NCBI RefSeq assembly: GCF_013403875.1
Contig: NZ_JACBNX010000029.1
Span: 1-54,817 of the forward strand
DNA length: 54,817 nt
Reading direction: 5' to 3'
Source of the DNA: Burkholderia guangdongensis
GTDB taxonomy: Bacteria; Pseudomonadota; Gammaproteobacteria; Burkholderiales; Burkholderiaceae
This document shows, piece after piece, positions 26,245 to 35,097 of the stretch (positions are counted from its first letter, which is position 1; each line of letters starts with the position of its first letter). The translations under genes and the position numbers were made by a program. The notes below the pieces were generated by a model, which was not told where the DNA came from, did not search any database, and saw only the letters and a program-made list of their open reading frames with translations.

Positions 26245-27168
26245 TCAGGCCGCCACCGCCTGACGACTCGCGTCCTGCTGATCCCCGCCCAGGATATCGA
26301 CAAGATCCGTCAACATCCGCGCCAACTCACCCGTCATCAGCGTGACGTCCGAGTCGAAGCGTTCATCGTCGTTCTGCGCGGTGGGATCCGCCGCCTCCTT
26401 GATCACGTCGAGCGGCGTCACACGCTTGATCGTCAGCGATGGCGTCAGCACGAAGGAGATCCGGTCGTTCCAGGTCATCGCGAGGCGCATGCATTGTTTG
26501 CCGGCTTCGATGTGCCGGCGCATGTCGTTCGCTTCCAGCGCGTGGCCGACGTATCGCACCGTGGCGCCGCCCTCGCCGCTCGAGCGCAACTCGGCGTCCT
26601 GGTCCACGGTGAATCCGCCCGGCGCCTCGCCGGACAGCAGCCAGTCCGTCATCGCGGCGACCGGTGAATGCGCGACGTGAACGCCGGCGAGCGGCAACTG
26701 ATCGATCGATTTCACGAGCAGGCCGCGAACGTCGTCGGCCAGCGCCTGCGCAGCCGCATCGATGACGAGCCAGCCGTTCGCCGTATCGATCCACACGCGC
26801 GTATCGCGGCGAATGGTGAACGCGCGCGGCAGCAGTTCGTCGGTCACCTGCTCCTTGAGCTCGCGCAGCTGTTTTCGCCCCAGCTTGAAGCCCTGCTGCT
26901 CCTCGACTTCAAGCGCCCGGGCCTTGGTCACCTGATTGACGACCGACGCCGGGAGCAGCTTCTTTTCGGCGCGAAACATCAGCAGCATCTGCCGGTTGAT
27001 CGAATACACGAGCGCGCCGTCGTCGCGCGGCGACGCCCATCCGACGCGCTGCATCTCGACGCTGCTGCCCGGCTGAAACGCATGGGGCGCCAGCCATTTT
27101 TCCATCTGATCGGGAGTCACGGCCCAAGGTGCCGGAAGACGGTGAAGCTGAAGATTTTTGAACCACAT
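26245..27168 (-). CDS. rdgC: recombination-associated protein RdgC
   Basis: Ring-shaped dimeric DNA-binding protein that modulates RecA activity in the nucleoid. It has 307 residues, the usual length. The start MWFKNLQLHRL, the segment GWASPRDDGALVYSINRQML and the C-terminal half with DRISFVLTPSLTIKRVTPLD identify the family. I prefer the ATG at 27168, which gives the canonical N-terminus, over one at 27192. It is followed by a hairpin and preceded by a class V aminotransferase gene 105 bases upstream on the same strand. Confidence 0.95.
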   Translation of the reverse strand: MWFKNLQLHRLPAPWAVTPDQMEKWLAPHAFQPGSSVEMQRVGWASPRDDGALVYSINRQMLLMFRAEKKLLPASVVNQVTKARALEVEEQQGFKLGRKQLRELKEQVTDELLPRAFTIRRDTRVWIDTANGWLVIDAAAQALADDVRGLLVKSIDQLPLAGVHVAHSPVAAMTDWLLSGEAPGGFTVDQDAELRSSGEGGATVRYVGHALEANDMRRHIEAGKQCMRLAMTWNDRISFVLTPSLTIKRVTPLDVIKEAADPTAQNDDERFDSDVTLMTGELARMLTDLVDILGGDQQDASRQAVAA

Positions 27169-27273
27169 GGGAGTACGGGCAAAGCGCGTCATTCTATATG
27201 ACGGTGACGCGGCCCGGCCGAGACCGGGCGTTCAGGGGGCGCAGTTGGAGCTCACGTGCTCCGGAAAAGCGAT

Positions 27274-28401
27274 CTACAGAATGCTGTCCAACGCGTTGGC
27301 GAGCCTCGCGACCGCGCCGTCGACGTCATGCAGTTTGTCCAGGCCGAACAATCCGACGCGGAAGGTCTTGAAATCTTCCGGCTCGTCGCATTGCAGCGGT
27401 ACGCCGGGCGCGATCTGCAAGCCGGCATCGGCGAACTTCTTGCCGGATCGTATGCCGTCATCGTCCGTGTAGCTGACCACGACGCCCGGCGCCTGAAAAC
27501 CGTCGGCCGCCACGCTTTTGAAACCCTTGCCAGCCAGGAGCGAGCGAACGCGCTTGCCGAGGTCGAGCTGCTCCGCCCTCACCTTGTCGAAGCCGTATGC
27601 GTCGGTTTCCTTCATCACGTCGCGCAGCGTCGCAAGACTGTCCGTGGGCATCGTGGCATGGTACGCGAACCCGCCGCTCTCGTAGGCTTCCATGATCTGC
27701 AGCCATTTGCGAAGATCGCACGCGAAGCTGGTGCTGGTCGTTGCATCGATTCTTTCACGGGCGAGCGGGCTGAGCATGACCAGCGCGCAGCACGGTGATG
27801 CGCTCCATCCCTTTTGCGGCGCGCTGATCAGCACGTCGACGCCGCTGGCCTGCATGTCGACCCAGACCGTGCCCGACGCGATGCAATCCAGCACGAACAC
27901 GCCGCCGACCGCATGCACGGCGTCGGACACCGCGCGCAAATAGGCATCGGGCAGCATCATCCCGGATGCGGTTTCGACATGCGGCGCAAAGACCAGATCC
28001 GGCTTGTTTTCCCGGATCGCGGCGACCACCTCTTCGATCGGCGCCGGCGCATAGGCGGCCTGCCTGCCTGGTTCGACCGGACGCGCCTTCAGCACCATCG
28101 ATTCGGACGGAATGCTGCCCATGTCGAAAATCTGCGACCAGCGGAAACTGAACCAGCCATTGCGGATGACCAGACACTTCTTGTTCGTCGCGAACTGCCG
28201 GGCAACGGCTTCCATGCCGAACGTCCCGCTGCCCGGAACGACGACGGCCGACTTCGCGTTGTAGACTTTTTTCAGGACGTCGGAGATATCGCGCATGACG
28301 CCTTGAAAGCGCTGCGACATATGATTGATCGATCGGTCGGTGTACACCACCGAATATTCGAGGAGTCCCTCGCGGTCGACATCGGGAAGTAAACCTGGCA
28401 C
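27274..28401 (-). CDS. class V PLP aminotransferase (alanine-glyoxylate/AEP transaminase type)
   Basis: PLP-dependent transaminase of 375 residues. The fold-type I small-molecule family is shown by the segments SAVVVPGSGTFGMEAVARQF, VFAPHVETASGMML and FVLDCIASGTVWVDM, and by the PLP lysine in LISAPQKGWSASP. The best start is a GTG at 28401 with GGAGG five bases upstream; an ATG further upstream (28479) would add an unsupported tail. It may use glyoxylate or pyruvate as amino acceptor; the amine donor is not clear from sequence. It stands between a SET-domain gene and rdgC, all on minus. Confidence 0.85.
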   Translation of the reverse strand: MPGLLPDVDREGLLEYSVVYTDRSINHMSQRFQGVMRDISDVLKKVYNAKSAVVVPGSGTFGMEAVARQFATNKKCLVIRNGWFSFRWSQIFDMGSIPSESMVLKARPVEPGRQAAYAPAPIEEVVAAIRENKPDLVFAPHVETASGMMLPDAYLRAVSDAVHAVGGVFVLDCIASGTVWVDMQASGVDVLISAPQKGWSASPCCALVMLSPLARERIDATTSTSFACDLRKWLQIMEAYESGGFAYHATMPTDSLATLRDVMKETDAYGFDKVRAEQLDLGKRVRSLLAGKGFKSVAADGFQAPGVVVSYTDDDGIRSGKKFADAGLQIAPGVPLQCDEPEDFKTFRVGLFGLDKLHDVDGAVARLANALDSIL

Positions 28402-28562
28402 GCTCGCCTCCGGTAAGAGATGAACCACAGAATCAGCGCGAACAGTATTTGCGTTTTTGGTACCGCTGCACCCATGCAAATATGCTTTTTGCGTCGACGA
28501 CAGCAGATTCTAACGAAAGCCGCCTGCAAGTTGGCGCACATTTTCGTTTGTCATCTGGCGTG

Positions 28563-29024
28563 TCATGTTCGCTCTGCCGTGCCCCCCAGCATGGTGCCAC
28601 GGCAGGCGGGCCCACCACACCGGCAGCGGTAAGCCGCCCGATCGTCGTCGGTCGCGCTCTCTTCGACCTCCAGCGCGTAGTCGATGAACAGTTCATCTCC
28701 GATTCGAATGTCGCGCGCGGCATGGATGAACACGCGCCCGTCGATCTCGACGGTTTCGCAGTTCGGCGCGCACGCATGATTCAGCCACCGGGCGCTGTTG
28801 CCGCCACGCGCTCCGTCGATGACCCGGCCGTCCGACAGGCCGAAGAGAAAGGTGTGCGATTCATCGCTGCGCGACTCGTACCGTCGAACCGCTTTGCGCC
28901 ATGTCGTCACTTCGCCTTTGTATTCGAAGATACATTCGCCGACCTGGAGCTGTCGCACCGCAAAAACGCCCCGCCCGTGCACGCTTGATCGCCGGACTAC
29001 TACACGTCGCATGTTTGCCGCCAT
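28563..29024 (-). CDS. SET-domain protein (putative lysine methyltransferase)
   Basis: Compact SET domain of 153 residues. Near the start is HGRGVFAVRQLQVGE, the core motif is NHACAPNCE, the substrate-pocket motif is ELFIDYALEV, and a post-SET cysteine cluster CRCGGPACRG follows. These are the parts needed for S-adenosylmethionine binding and protein-lysine methylation. Bacterial members are small and their targets are mostly unknown. A second possible start (29012, MRRVVVRR) follows four codons in; neither has a strong ribosome site. It is divergent from the dioxygenase operon, with about 275 bases between. Confidence 0.85.
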   Translation of the reverse strand: MAANMRRVVVRRSSVHGRGVFAVRQLQVGECIFEYKGEVTTWRKAVRRYESRSDESHTFLFGLSDGRVIDGARGGNSARWLNHACAPNCETVEIDGRVFIHAARDIRIGDELFIDYALEVEESATDDDRAAYRCRCGGPACRGTMLGGTAERT

Positions 29025-29205
29025 TCGAGAAGAAACTAAAACGTCCGGTTTCGTTGATCAGGGAAGGCGCGGGTTCCGAAGCGCGCACGACTCAATATGC
29101 TCGAAGCTGACCGCGCTTGTCCAGCGGCGACGTCGGCTGCAAACGCGCGGGTCGGCGCTTTCGTGTCACCGGCTACGTGGTCAGGTTTTTCGCGCCAGTT
29201 TGGCG

Positions 29206-29247
29206 ATGTCCCAATTTCGCAAGTCAATGTCCCGAATTCGCAAACCG
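29206..29247 (+). promoter_or_regulatory. two 21-bp direct repeats upstream of dioxygenase operon 1
   Basis: Two adjacent 21-base units starting ATGTCCCAATTTCGCAAG (29206) and ATGTCCCGAATTCGCAAA (29227). A 21-bp spacing (two helical turns) on one DNA face is typical of paired half-sites bound by AraC-family activators. Two AraC-type genes lie in the same island. The gene start is 53 bases downstream of the second unit. Confidence 0.6.
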
Positions 29248-29299
29248 CGTGCCGACCCAAAGTTTCAAACTTGCGGCAAATCATAGCGGAGACACGGCG

Positions 29300-30145
29300 A
29301 TGAAAGTCCGGCAACTCACCCCATCCATTGGCGCTGAACTCAGCGAAATCCACCTGGGCGAAGTCTCGCGCGATCCGGCGCAGTTCGCGCAAGTCAAGGA
29401 TCTGCTCCTGAAACATCGCGTGCTGTTCTTCCGCGGGCAGGACATCACCCGCGCCGAGCACGTGGCGTTCGCGCGCTGCTTCGGCCCGCTGGAAGATCAC
29501 CCGGTGGTCGGCAGCGACCCCGACCACCCCGGGCTGGTGCGCATCTACCGCAGCGACAACCCGCACAGCTACGAGAACACCTACCACTGCGACGGCCTGT
29601 GGCGGCCCAACCCCGCCATGGGCGCGGTGCTGCGCTGCATCGAATGCCCCGAGATCGGCGGCGACACCATCTGGGTGAACATGGTGAAGGCGTATGAGGA
29701 ACTGCCGGACTACATCAAGACGCAGATCGCCCCGCTGCGCGCCAAGGCCAGCATCGAGCACAGCTTCGGCGCGGTGATGACGCCCGAGGCGCGCGCCAAG
29801 CTGGTGGCCGAGCACCCCGCCGCCGAGCACCCCGTGGTGCGCACCCACCCCGAGACGGGCGAGAAGGTGCTGTTCGTGGGCGCGGGCTTCACCTCGCACT
29901 TCGTGAACTGGAGCACGCCCGAGAACGTGCGCCACGGCATCGACAAGTCGCCCGGCGCATCGCTGCTGCTGAACTATCTGACGAGCCGCGCGAGCATCCC
30001 CGAATACCAGGTGCGCTGGTCGTGGAAGCCGGGCGACGTCGTGGTCTGGGACAACCGCAGCACGCAGCACTACGCGTGCAACGACTACTTCCCCGCGCCG
30101 CGCAAGATGGAGCGCGCCGGGATCGTGGGCGACATTCCCTATTGA
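29300..30145 (+). CDS. TauD/TfdA-family Fe(II)/2-oxoglutarate dioxygenase (copy 1)
   Basis: Cytoplasmic oxygenase of 281 residues that should couple 2-oxoglutarate decarboxylation to hydroxylation of an organic acid or similar substrate. The iron triad is visible: His96 and Asp98 (TYHCDGLW) and distal His about 257 (NRSTQHYACNDY). The 2-oxoglutarate-binding arginine follows in RKMERAG. The start at 29300 has GGAGACACGGCG before it and gives the conserved N-terminus MKVRQLTPSIGAEL. It heads an operon with two BKACE genes and an SDR, and has a close paralogue at 35218. The substrate is unknown; TauD relatives act on sulfonates, aryloxyacids or quaternary amines. Confidence 0.9.
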   Translation: MKVRQLTPSIGAELSEIHLGEVSRDPAQFAQVKDLLLKHRVLFFRGQDITRAEHVAFARCFGPLEDHPVVGSDPDHPGLVRIYRSDNPHSYENTYHCDGLWRPNPAMGAVLRCIECPEIGGDTIWVNMVKAYEELPDYIKTQIAPLRAKASIEHSFGAVMTPEARAKLVAEHPAAEHPVVRTHPETGEKVLFVGAGFTSHFVNWSTPENVRHGIDKSPGASLLLNYLTSRASIPEYQVRWSWKPGDVVVWDNRSTQHYACNDYFPAPRKMERAGIVGDIPY

Positions 30146-30156
30146 TCAAGAACCCT

Positions 30157-30191
30157 GGCTGCCGGCGCTTGCCGGACAAGCGCCGGCAGCC
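30157..30191 (+). other. strong intra-operon hairpin after dioxygenase 1
   Basis: Perfect 15-bp arms GGCTGCCGGCGCTTG and CAAGCGCCGGCAGCC with a five-base loop, placed between the dioxygenase stop and the next ATG. It lacks a U-tract, so it is more likely an mRNA-end stabiliser or partial attenuator than a full terminator. Confidence 0.75.
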
Positions 30192-30237
30192 GATTTCATT
30201 CAGATCGTCCCCCAATCTTCCGCACTGGAACACCACC

Positions 30238-31302
30238 ATGAACTTCCTCGACGGCCACCTGTTCCCCGAAAACCAGCAGCCCCTGATCATCACCGCCGCG
30301 CCGTACGCGCCGGGCTGGCTGCCGTCCGATTTCCCCGAAGACATTCCGGTCACCATGGAAGAGCAAGTCCAGAAAGCGGTGGACTGCTACAACGCCGGCG
30401 CCACCGTGCTGCACCTGCACGTGCGCGAGCTCGACGGCAAGGGCAGCAAGCGCCTGTCCAAGTTCAACGAGCTGATCGCCGGCGTGCGCAAGGCCGTACC
30501 GGAAATGATCATCCAGGTGGGCGGCTCGATCAGCTTCGCGCCCGAGACGGAAGGCGCGGCGGCCAAATGGCTCTCCGACGACACGCGTCACATGCTGGCC
30601 GAGCTGGAGCCCGTGCCCGACCAGGTGACGGTGACGGTCAACACCTCGCAGATGAACGTGACCGAGCAGGCCGAGGATGCGGACTTCAAGGGCACGTCGC
30701 GCGAAATTCCCGCGATCTTCAACGCCTACAAGGAAATGACCGTGCCCTCGCAGCCCGGCTGGGTGGAGGAGCACATCCGCCGCCTGAACAAGGCGGGCAT
30801 CCAGAGCGCGTTCCAGTGCTACAACATCAACAGCTTCGAATCGGTGGAGCGGCTGATGCGCAAGGGTGTCTACAAGGGCCCGCTGGTGATGAACTGGGTG
30901 GCGATCGGCGGCGGCATGGACGCGCCCAGCCTCTACAGCCTGGCCAACTTCATCCGCGCGGTGCCGGACGGGGCCGTGGTCACCGTGGAAAGCAACGTGC
31001 GCAACGTGCTGCCCGTGAACATGTGGGGCATCGCCGCCGGCCTGCACGTGCGCTGCGGCACGGAGGACTGCCTGTGGAACCAGAAGCGCTCGGCCAAGGC
31101 CAGCACGGTGTCGCAGATCGAACAACTGGTGCGCATCTCGGAGGAATTCGGCCGCCCGATCGCCACCGCGAAAGAGGCGCGCGAGATCAGCCAGATCGGC
31201 GTGTTCTACGACACGGTGGAAGAGTCGCTCGCCGCCAACGGCTTCGCGCCCAACCGCAACGGGGGCAATCAGGGCTACCTGCGCAAGGTCTTCACAGCGT
31301 GA
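30238..31302 (+). CDS. beta-keto acid cleavage enzyme (BKACE, DUF849), copy 1
   Basis: Zinc-dependent TIM-barrel enzyme of 354 residues. The BKACE family condenses a beta-keto acid with acetyl-CoA to give acetoacetate and a new acyl-CoA. Metal ligands are seen as His59 and His61 (VLHLHVREL), and a conserved glutamate stands in CGTEDCLW. Further family segments are IQVGGSISFAP and NWVAIGGGMDAP. It is longer than the usual 270-310 residues and very similar to the copy at 36100. It follows a dioxygenase after a hairpin and precedes a shorter BKACE paralogue. Carnitine-type and 3-keto-5-aminohexanoate substrates are known in the family; this one is not assignable. Confidence 0.88.
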   Translation: MNFLDGHLFPENQQPLIITAAPYAPGWLPSDFPEDIPVTMEEQVQKAVDCYNAGATVLHLHVRELDGKGSKRLSKFNELIAGVRKAVPEMIIQVGGSISFAPETEGAAAKWLSDDTRHMLAELEPVPDQVTVTVNTSQMNVTEQAEDADFKGTSREIPAIFNAYKEMTVPSQPGWVEEHIRRLNKAGIQSAFQCYNINSFESVERLMRKGVYKGPLVMNWVAIGGGMDAPSLYSLANFIRAVPDGAVVTVESNVRNVLPVNMWGIAAGLHVRCGTEDCLWNQKRSAKASTVSQIEQLVRISEEFGRPIATAKEAREISQIGVFYDTVEESLAANGFAPNRNGGNQGYLRKVFTA

Positions 31303-31343
31303 GATGACGCCGCTCCCCGAGCCAACGGACAGGAGACCTTGCC

Positions 31344-32279
31344 ATGGCAGCCCCCCAGAACAAAGTCATCGTGACCTGCGCGGTCACCGGCGCGATCCAC
31401 ACGCCGACCATGTCGCCGTATCTGCCCATCACGGCGGACGAGATCGCCAAGGCGTCGATCGCGGCGGCGCAAGCGGGCGCGGCCATCGTTCACCTGCACG
31501 CGCGCAAGCCCGAGAACGGCCAGCCGTCGCAGGACCCTGAGCTGTTCCGCGCGTTCCTGCCGGCGATTGCCGCGCAGTCGGACGTGGTGATCAACCTCAC
31601 CACGGGCGGCGCGCCGAACATGCTGGTGGAGGAGCGGCTGCAACCGGCGCTGCAACTCAAGCCCGAGGTGGCATCGCTGAACATGGGGTCGATGAACTTC
31701 GGCCTGTACCCGATGCTCGAGCGCTACAAGGAGTTCCAGCACGCGTGGGAGCGCCCGTACCTCGAAGGCTCCGAAGACCGGGTGTTCCGCAACACGTTCA
31801 AGGAAATCCGCTACATCCTCGAATCGTGCGCGGACAACGGCACCCGTTTCGAGATCGAGTGCTACGACACGAGCCACCTGTACACGGCGGCGCATTTCAT
31901 CGACCGGGGCATCCTCAAGCCGCCGTTCTTCATCCAGACCGTATTCGGCCTGCTCGGCGGCATCGGCACGCACCCCGACGACGTCATGCACATGCGCCGC
32001 ACGGCGGAGCGCCTGTTCGGCCAGGACTACTACTGGTCGGTGCTGGGCGCGGGGCGTAGCCAGATTCCGATTGCGTCGATGGCCGCCGCGATGGGCGGCA
32101 ACGTGCGCGTGGGGCTGGAGGATTCGCTGTGGGACGGGCCTGGCAAGCTGGCTACCGACAACGCGCAGCAAGTGAAGCGCATCGTCTCCGTGCTCGAGTC
32201 GCTGAACCTTCAGGTCGCCACGCCCGATGAAGCGCGTGCGATGTTGCAACTCAAAGGCCGCCAGGCCGTCTCGTTCTGA
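31344..32279 (+). CDS. beta-keto acid cleavage enzyme (BKACE, DUF849), copy 2, standard length
   Basis: BKACE-family protein of 311 residues, the usual size. The start VIVTCAVTGAIHTPTMSP, metal ligands His50 and His52 (AAIVHLHARKP), INLTTGGAPNM and the glutamate in VRVGLEDSLW match the classical Kce type. It is clearly more distant from the two long copies than they are from each other, so it may handle a different keto acid or complete a two-enzyme cleavage. It lies 41 bases after copy 1 and 7 bases before the SDR gene. Confidence 0.92.
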   Translation: MAAPQNKVIVTCAVTGAIHTPTMSPYLPITADEIAKASIAAAQAGAAIVHLHARKPENGQPSQDPELFRAFLPAIAAQSDVVINLTTGGAPNMLVEERLQPALQLKPEVASLNMGSMNFGLYPMLERYKEFQHAWERPYLEGSEDRVFRNTFKEIRYILESCADNGTRFEIECYDTSHLYTAAHFIDRGILKPPFFIQTVFGLLGGIGTHPDDVMHMRRTAERLFGQDYYWSVLGAGRSQIPIASMAAAMGGNVRVGLEDSLWDGPGKLATDNAQQVKRIVSVLESLNLQVATPDEARAMLQLKGRQAVSF

Positions 32280-32286
32280 GGTAGCC

Positions 32287-33033
32287 ATGAAGACATCCGT
32301 CGTATTGATCACGGGCGCGACCGCGGGCATTGGCCGCGCCGCCGCGCTGGCCTTCGGCCGCGAAGGCGCCCGGCTGGTGTGCTCGGGCCGCAATGCCGCC
32401 GCGGGGGCCGAGCTGGTGGCCCGGTTGAAAGCATTGGGCGCGCAAGCCGAGTTCGTGCGCGCCGAGGTCAGCGATGAAGCGCAGGTACGCGAGCTGGTGG
32501 ACTTCGCCGTATCGCGCTTCGGTCAGCTCGACATCGCCGTGAACAGCGCGGGCACGGAAGGCCAGCCTGGCCCCATCACCGAGCAGACGGTCGAGTCCTA
32601 CACCGCCACCTTCGACGCCAACGTGCTCGGCACCCTGGTGTGCATGAAGCACCAGTTGCGCGTGATGAAGGCGCAAAAGCGCGGCGTGATCGTCAACCTC
32701 TCGTCCACCATGGGCAGCCGGGGCAACCCGATGAACCCGCTGTACGTGGCGAGCAAGCACGCGGTGGAGGGATTGACCAAATCCGGCGCGCTGGAAGCCG
32801 CGCCGTTCAACGTGCGCGTGAATGCGGTGGCCCCCGGCCCCATTGCCACCGAGATGCTGGACCGCATTGCGGGCGGCGCGGAAAAGATCGGCGCCGTGGC
32901 CGCCACCATCCCGATGGGCCGCGTGGGCACGCCGGAAGAAGTGGCCGACGCGATCGTGTTCATCGCGTCCGAACGGGCCAGCTACATCAGCGGGCAAATC
33001 CTGCAACTCAATGGCGGCAAGACCGCCATGTGA
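32287..33033 (+). CDS. SDR-family oxidoreductase
   Basis: NAD(P)-dependent short-chain dehydrogenase of 248 residues. The cofactor motif TGATAGIG is at residues 9-16, NSAG follows in the central strand, and the catalytic tyrosine and lysine are in YVASK, with a serine in NLSSTMG. In this context it could oxidise a beta-hydroxy acid to the beta-keto acid that BKACE cleaves. The start at 32287 follows GAGGTAGCC and gives the normal N-terminus. It is the last gene of operon 1 and converges with an AraC-type gene after 25 bases. Confidence 0.9.
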   Translation: MKTSVVLITGATAGIGRAAALAFGREGARLVCSGRNAAAGAELVARLKALGAQAEFVRAEVSDEAQVRELVDFAVSRFGQLDIAVNSAGTEGQPGPITEQTVESYTATFDANVLGTLVCMKHQLRVMKAQKRGVIVNLSSTMGSRGNPMNPLYVASKHAVEGLTKSGALEAAPFNVRVNAVAPGPIATEMLDRIAGGAEKIGAVAATIPMGRVGTPEEVADAIVFIASERASYISGQILQLNGGKTAM

Positions 33034-33058
33034 GGGCGTCAGGCGGCGTTCGCCCTGG

Positions 33059-34072
33059 TCAGCCAGTCGCCTGCTTGCGCCACTCCGTCACGCTGCACCC
33101 AAAATGCGCACGAAACCAATGACTGAACCCGCTGAGCGCGGAAAAGCCGAGCAGATGCGCCACTTCGGCGGCGGGCATGTTGCTGCCGCGCAGATGACGC
33201 ATGGCGATCTCGCGGCGCACTTCATCGAGCAGCGCGCTGAAGGTCAGCCCCTCGGTCGCCAGGTGGCGGTGCAGCGTGCGCCGGTCCACGCGCAGGTGCC
33301 GGGCCACCGTGTCCGCCGTGCAACGCCCACCGGGCAACAGGGCCAGGATGACTTCGCGGCAGGTTTCGCTGGCGCGGCTGCCGCGCTGCTGGAGCGCGGA
33401 TTCCAGGTAGTCGCGCGCAAAGCGCGCCAGTTCGGGGACGGGCGTGCCACGCGGCCGCAGCAGGTCTGCCGCCGCGCAGACGATACCGTTGAACGGCTGG
33501 TCGAACGCCACATGGCGGCCAAAGAAGGCCTGGTGCGCCGCGATGTCCCGCGGCGGCGCGTGCGTGAAGCACACCTTGCGCGGCCGCCAGCCGGGGTTGA
33601 TCAGTTCCGTGAGGATGCGGAACATCACGCCCACCGCCAGTTCCATCGACTGGCGCGTGGGCCGGCCCTCGCTGAACAGCAGGTCTTCACGGATGACGGT
33701 GCTGTCCCCGTCGTCCTCGACGCGGGTGAGCAGCGAAGCGTGGAGCAGCTTGCGGTATCGGCACAACGCATCCAGCGCCTCGCGCGGCGTGGCGGCCTCG
33801 CGCAACACCAGGCTGATGGGACCCAGGTTCGACAGGGAACGGCGCGCCGCCAGCCGCAGCGCGAAGTCCTCCGCGCCGGTAGCCTGCGCGGCCAGGTTCA
33901 GCGCCTCGCGCACGGCATCGCTGGAGATCAGCGTTTCCGGGTCCTGCAGCAGCCGTGCCGAAAGGCCCGCCTTGCGCAGCAACGGCCGCGGGTCGACGCC
34001 CAGCGTCTTGACCAGATCGACATAGCCGTTCAGGCTGGCGCCGCGGATCAGACGATCCAGATCCCTTGCCAT
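33059..34072 (-). CDS. AraC-family transcriptional regulator (distal)
   Basis: Regulator of 337 residues with an N-terminal Arabinose_bd-type ligand domain (LVKTLGVDPRPLLRKAGLS) and a C-terminal double helix-turn-helix (VARHLRVDRRTLHRHLATEG and VAHLLGFSALSGFSHWF). It is likely to respond to the substrate of the island. It starts three bases after the stop of the second AraC gene, so the two are co-transcribed. The paralogues share layout but differ in the ligand domain, suggesting different inducers or partners. Confidence 0.9.
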   Translation of the reverse strand: MARDLDRLIRGASLNGYVDLVKTLGVDPRPLLRKAGLSARLLQDPETLISSDAVREALNLAAQATGAEDFALRLAARRSLSNLGPISLVLREAATPREALDALCRYRKLLHASLLTRVEDDGDSTVIREDLLFSEGRPTRQSMELAVGVMFRILTELINPGWRPRKVCFTHAPPRDIAAHQAFFGRHVAFDQPFNGIVCAAADLLRPRGTPVPELARFARDYLESALQQRGSRASETCREVILALLPGGRCTADTVARHLRVDRRTLHRHLATEGLTFSALLDEVRREIAMRHLRGSNMPAAEVAHLLGFSALSGFSHWFRAHFGCSVTEWRKQATG

Positions 34073-34075
34073 CGC

Positions 34076-35068
34076 CTACGCCTTGCGGTTGCGCCACGCC
34101 TGCGGCGCGCAACCGAACTGCGCGCTGAACCAGCGCGTGAAGGCGCTGTGGCTCGCGTAGCCCAGCATGGTCGCAATCTGGCCCATGCCGTAGTGCGGGT
34201 TGGCCAGGTAACGCTGGACAAGGTCGTGCCGTACCTCGTCGAGCAGCATGGTGAACGACAGCCCCTCGGCATCCAGCGCGCGCTGCAGCGTGCGCATGCT
34301 GCGGCCCAGCCCTTGCGCCACGCCCACGCAGGTGGCGCGGCCCGACGGCAGCAGCAGGTAGATGGCGCGGCGCACCTGCTGGCCCGTGCTGGCGTCGCGG
34401 GCGCTGACCTGGGCGTCCACCAGCGTCTGCGCGTAGCGGGCGAGCGCGGGGTCGGCCAGCGGGTTGGGTTCGTTCAGATCGGCCGCCTTGCAAAGGATGC
34501 CGTTGAATTCCGCGTCGAACGCCAGGCGGCAGGCGAACAGTCTTTTGTGCACGGCCAGATCGCGCGGGGCCGAATGGGAAAAGCACACGCATTGCGGCCG
34601 CCAGCGCTCGTGCAGCAGCGCCGCGCACATGCGATAGAGCACGCCGATGGCGAGATCGACGGACTGCCGCATGGGCCCCGCGGCCACGATGTCTTCGCGC
34701 AGGATGACCACGCTCTCCGCGTCTTCCATCTGGATCGCGAGCGATTCGTTGAGCACATGCGCGTAGGCAATCAGCGTGGCCAACACATCGCGCAGCGTGG
34801 GCTGGTGCAGCAGCAGCAGGCTCACCACGCCAAAGTGCGAAAGCTGGCGCGACTCGGCCATGCGCAGGCCCAGCGTGTCGCACTGAACGGCTTCGGCCGC
34901 GTCTTCGATGAGCTGCGCCGCCACGGCGGCGTCAATGAGTTGATCCGGCTCGCGCACGAGCGCAGGCCGCAGCCCGGCGCGGCGCAGGGCTTTGTCCGCG
35001 TCGCCGCCCAGCGCGTGCATGACTTCGGCAAAGCCGGTCAATGCCGCCGCGCGCACCAAAGTCACCAT
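34076..35068 (-). CDS. AraC-family transcriptional regulator (proximal)
   Basis: Regulator of 330 residues with the same plan as its neighbour: an Arabinose_bd-type N-terminal domain (DADKALRRAGLRPALVREPD) and a C-terminal AraC domain (GVAQGLGRSMRTLQRALDAEG and IATMLGYASHSAFTRWF). I choose the start at 35068 (MVTLVRAAAL) because AGAGG stands nearby and the upstream extension lacks family character. It is divergent from dioxygenase 2; the 149-base gap carries TGGCA half-sites spaced 21 bp. Autoregulation and activation of both operons are plausible. Confidence 0.9.
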   Translation of the reverse strand: MVTLVRAAALTGFAEVMHALGGDADKALRRAGLRPALVREPDQLIDAAVAAQLIEDAAEAVQCDTLGLRMAESRQLSHFGVVSLLLLHQPTLRDVLATLIAYAHVLNESLAIQMEDAESVVILREDIVAAGPMRQSVDLAIGVLYRMCAALLHERWRPQCVCFSHSAPRDLAVHKRLFACRLAFDAEFNGILCKAADLNEPNPLADPALARYAQTLVDAQVSARDASTGQQVRRAIYLLLPSGRATCVGVAQGLGRSMRTLQRALDAEGLSFTMLLDEVRHDLVQRYLANPHYGMGQIATMLGYASHSAFTRWFSAQFGCAPQAWRNRKA

Positions 35069-35097
35069 TTGCGACACCTCTGAGGGAAAACCCAAAC

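Noticed and set aside
32822..35083. Long plus-strand open frame opposite the two AraC genes
   Set aside because: The minus strand encodes two complete AraC regulators; the plus frame has no recognisable domain.
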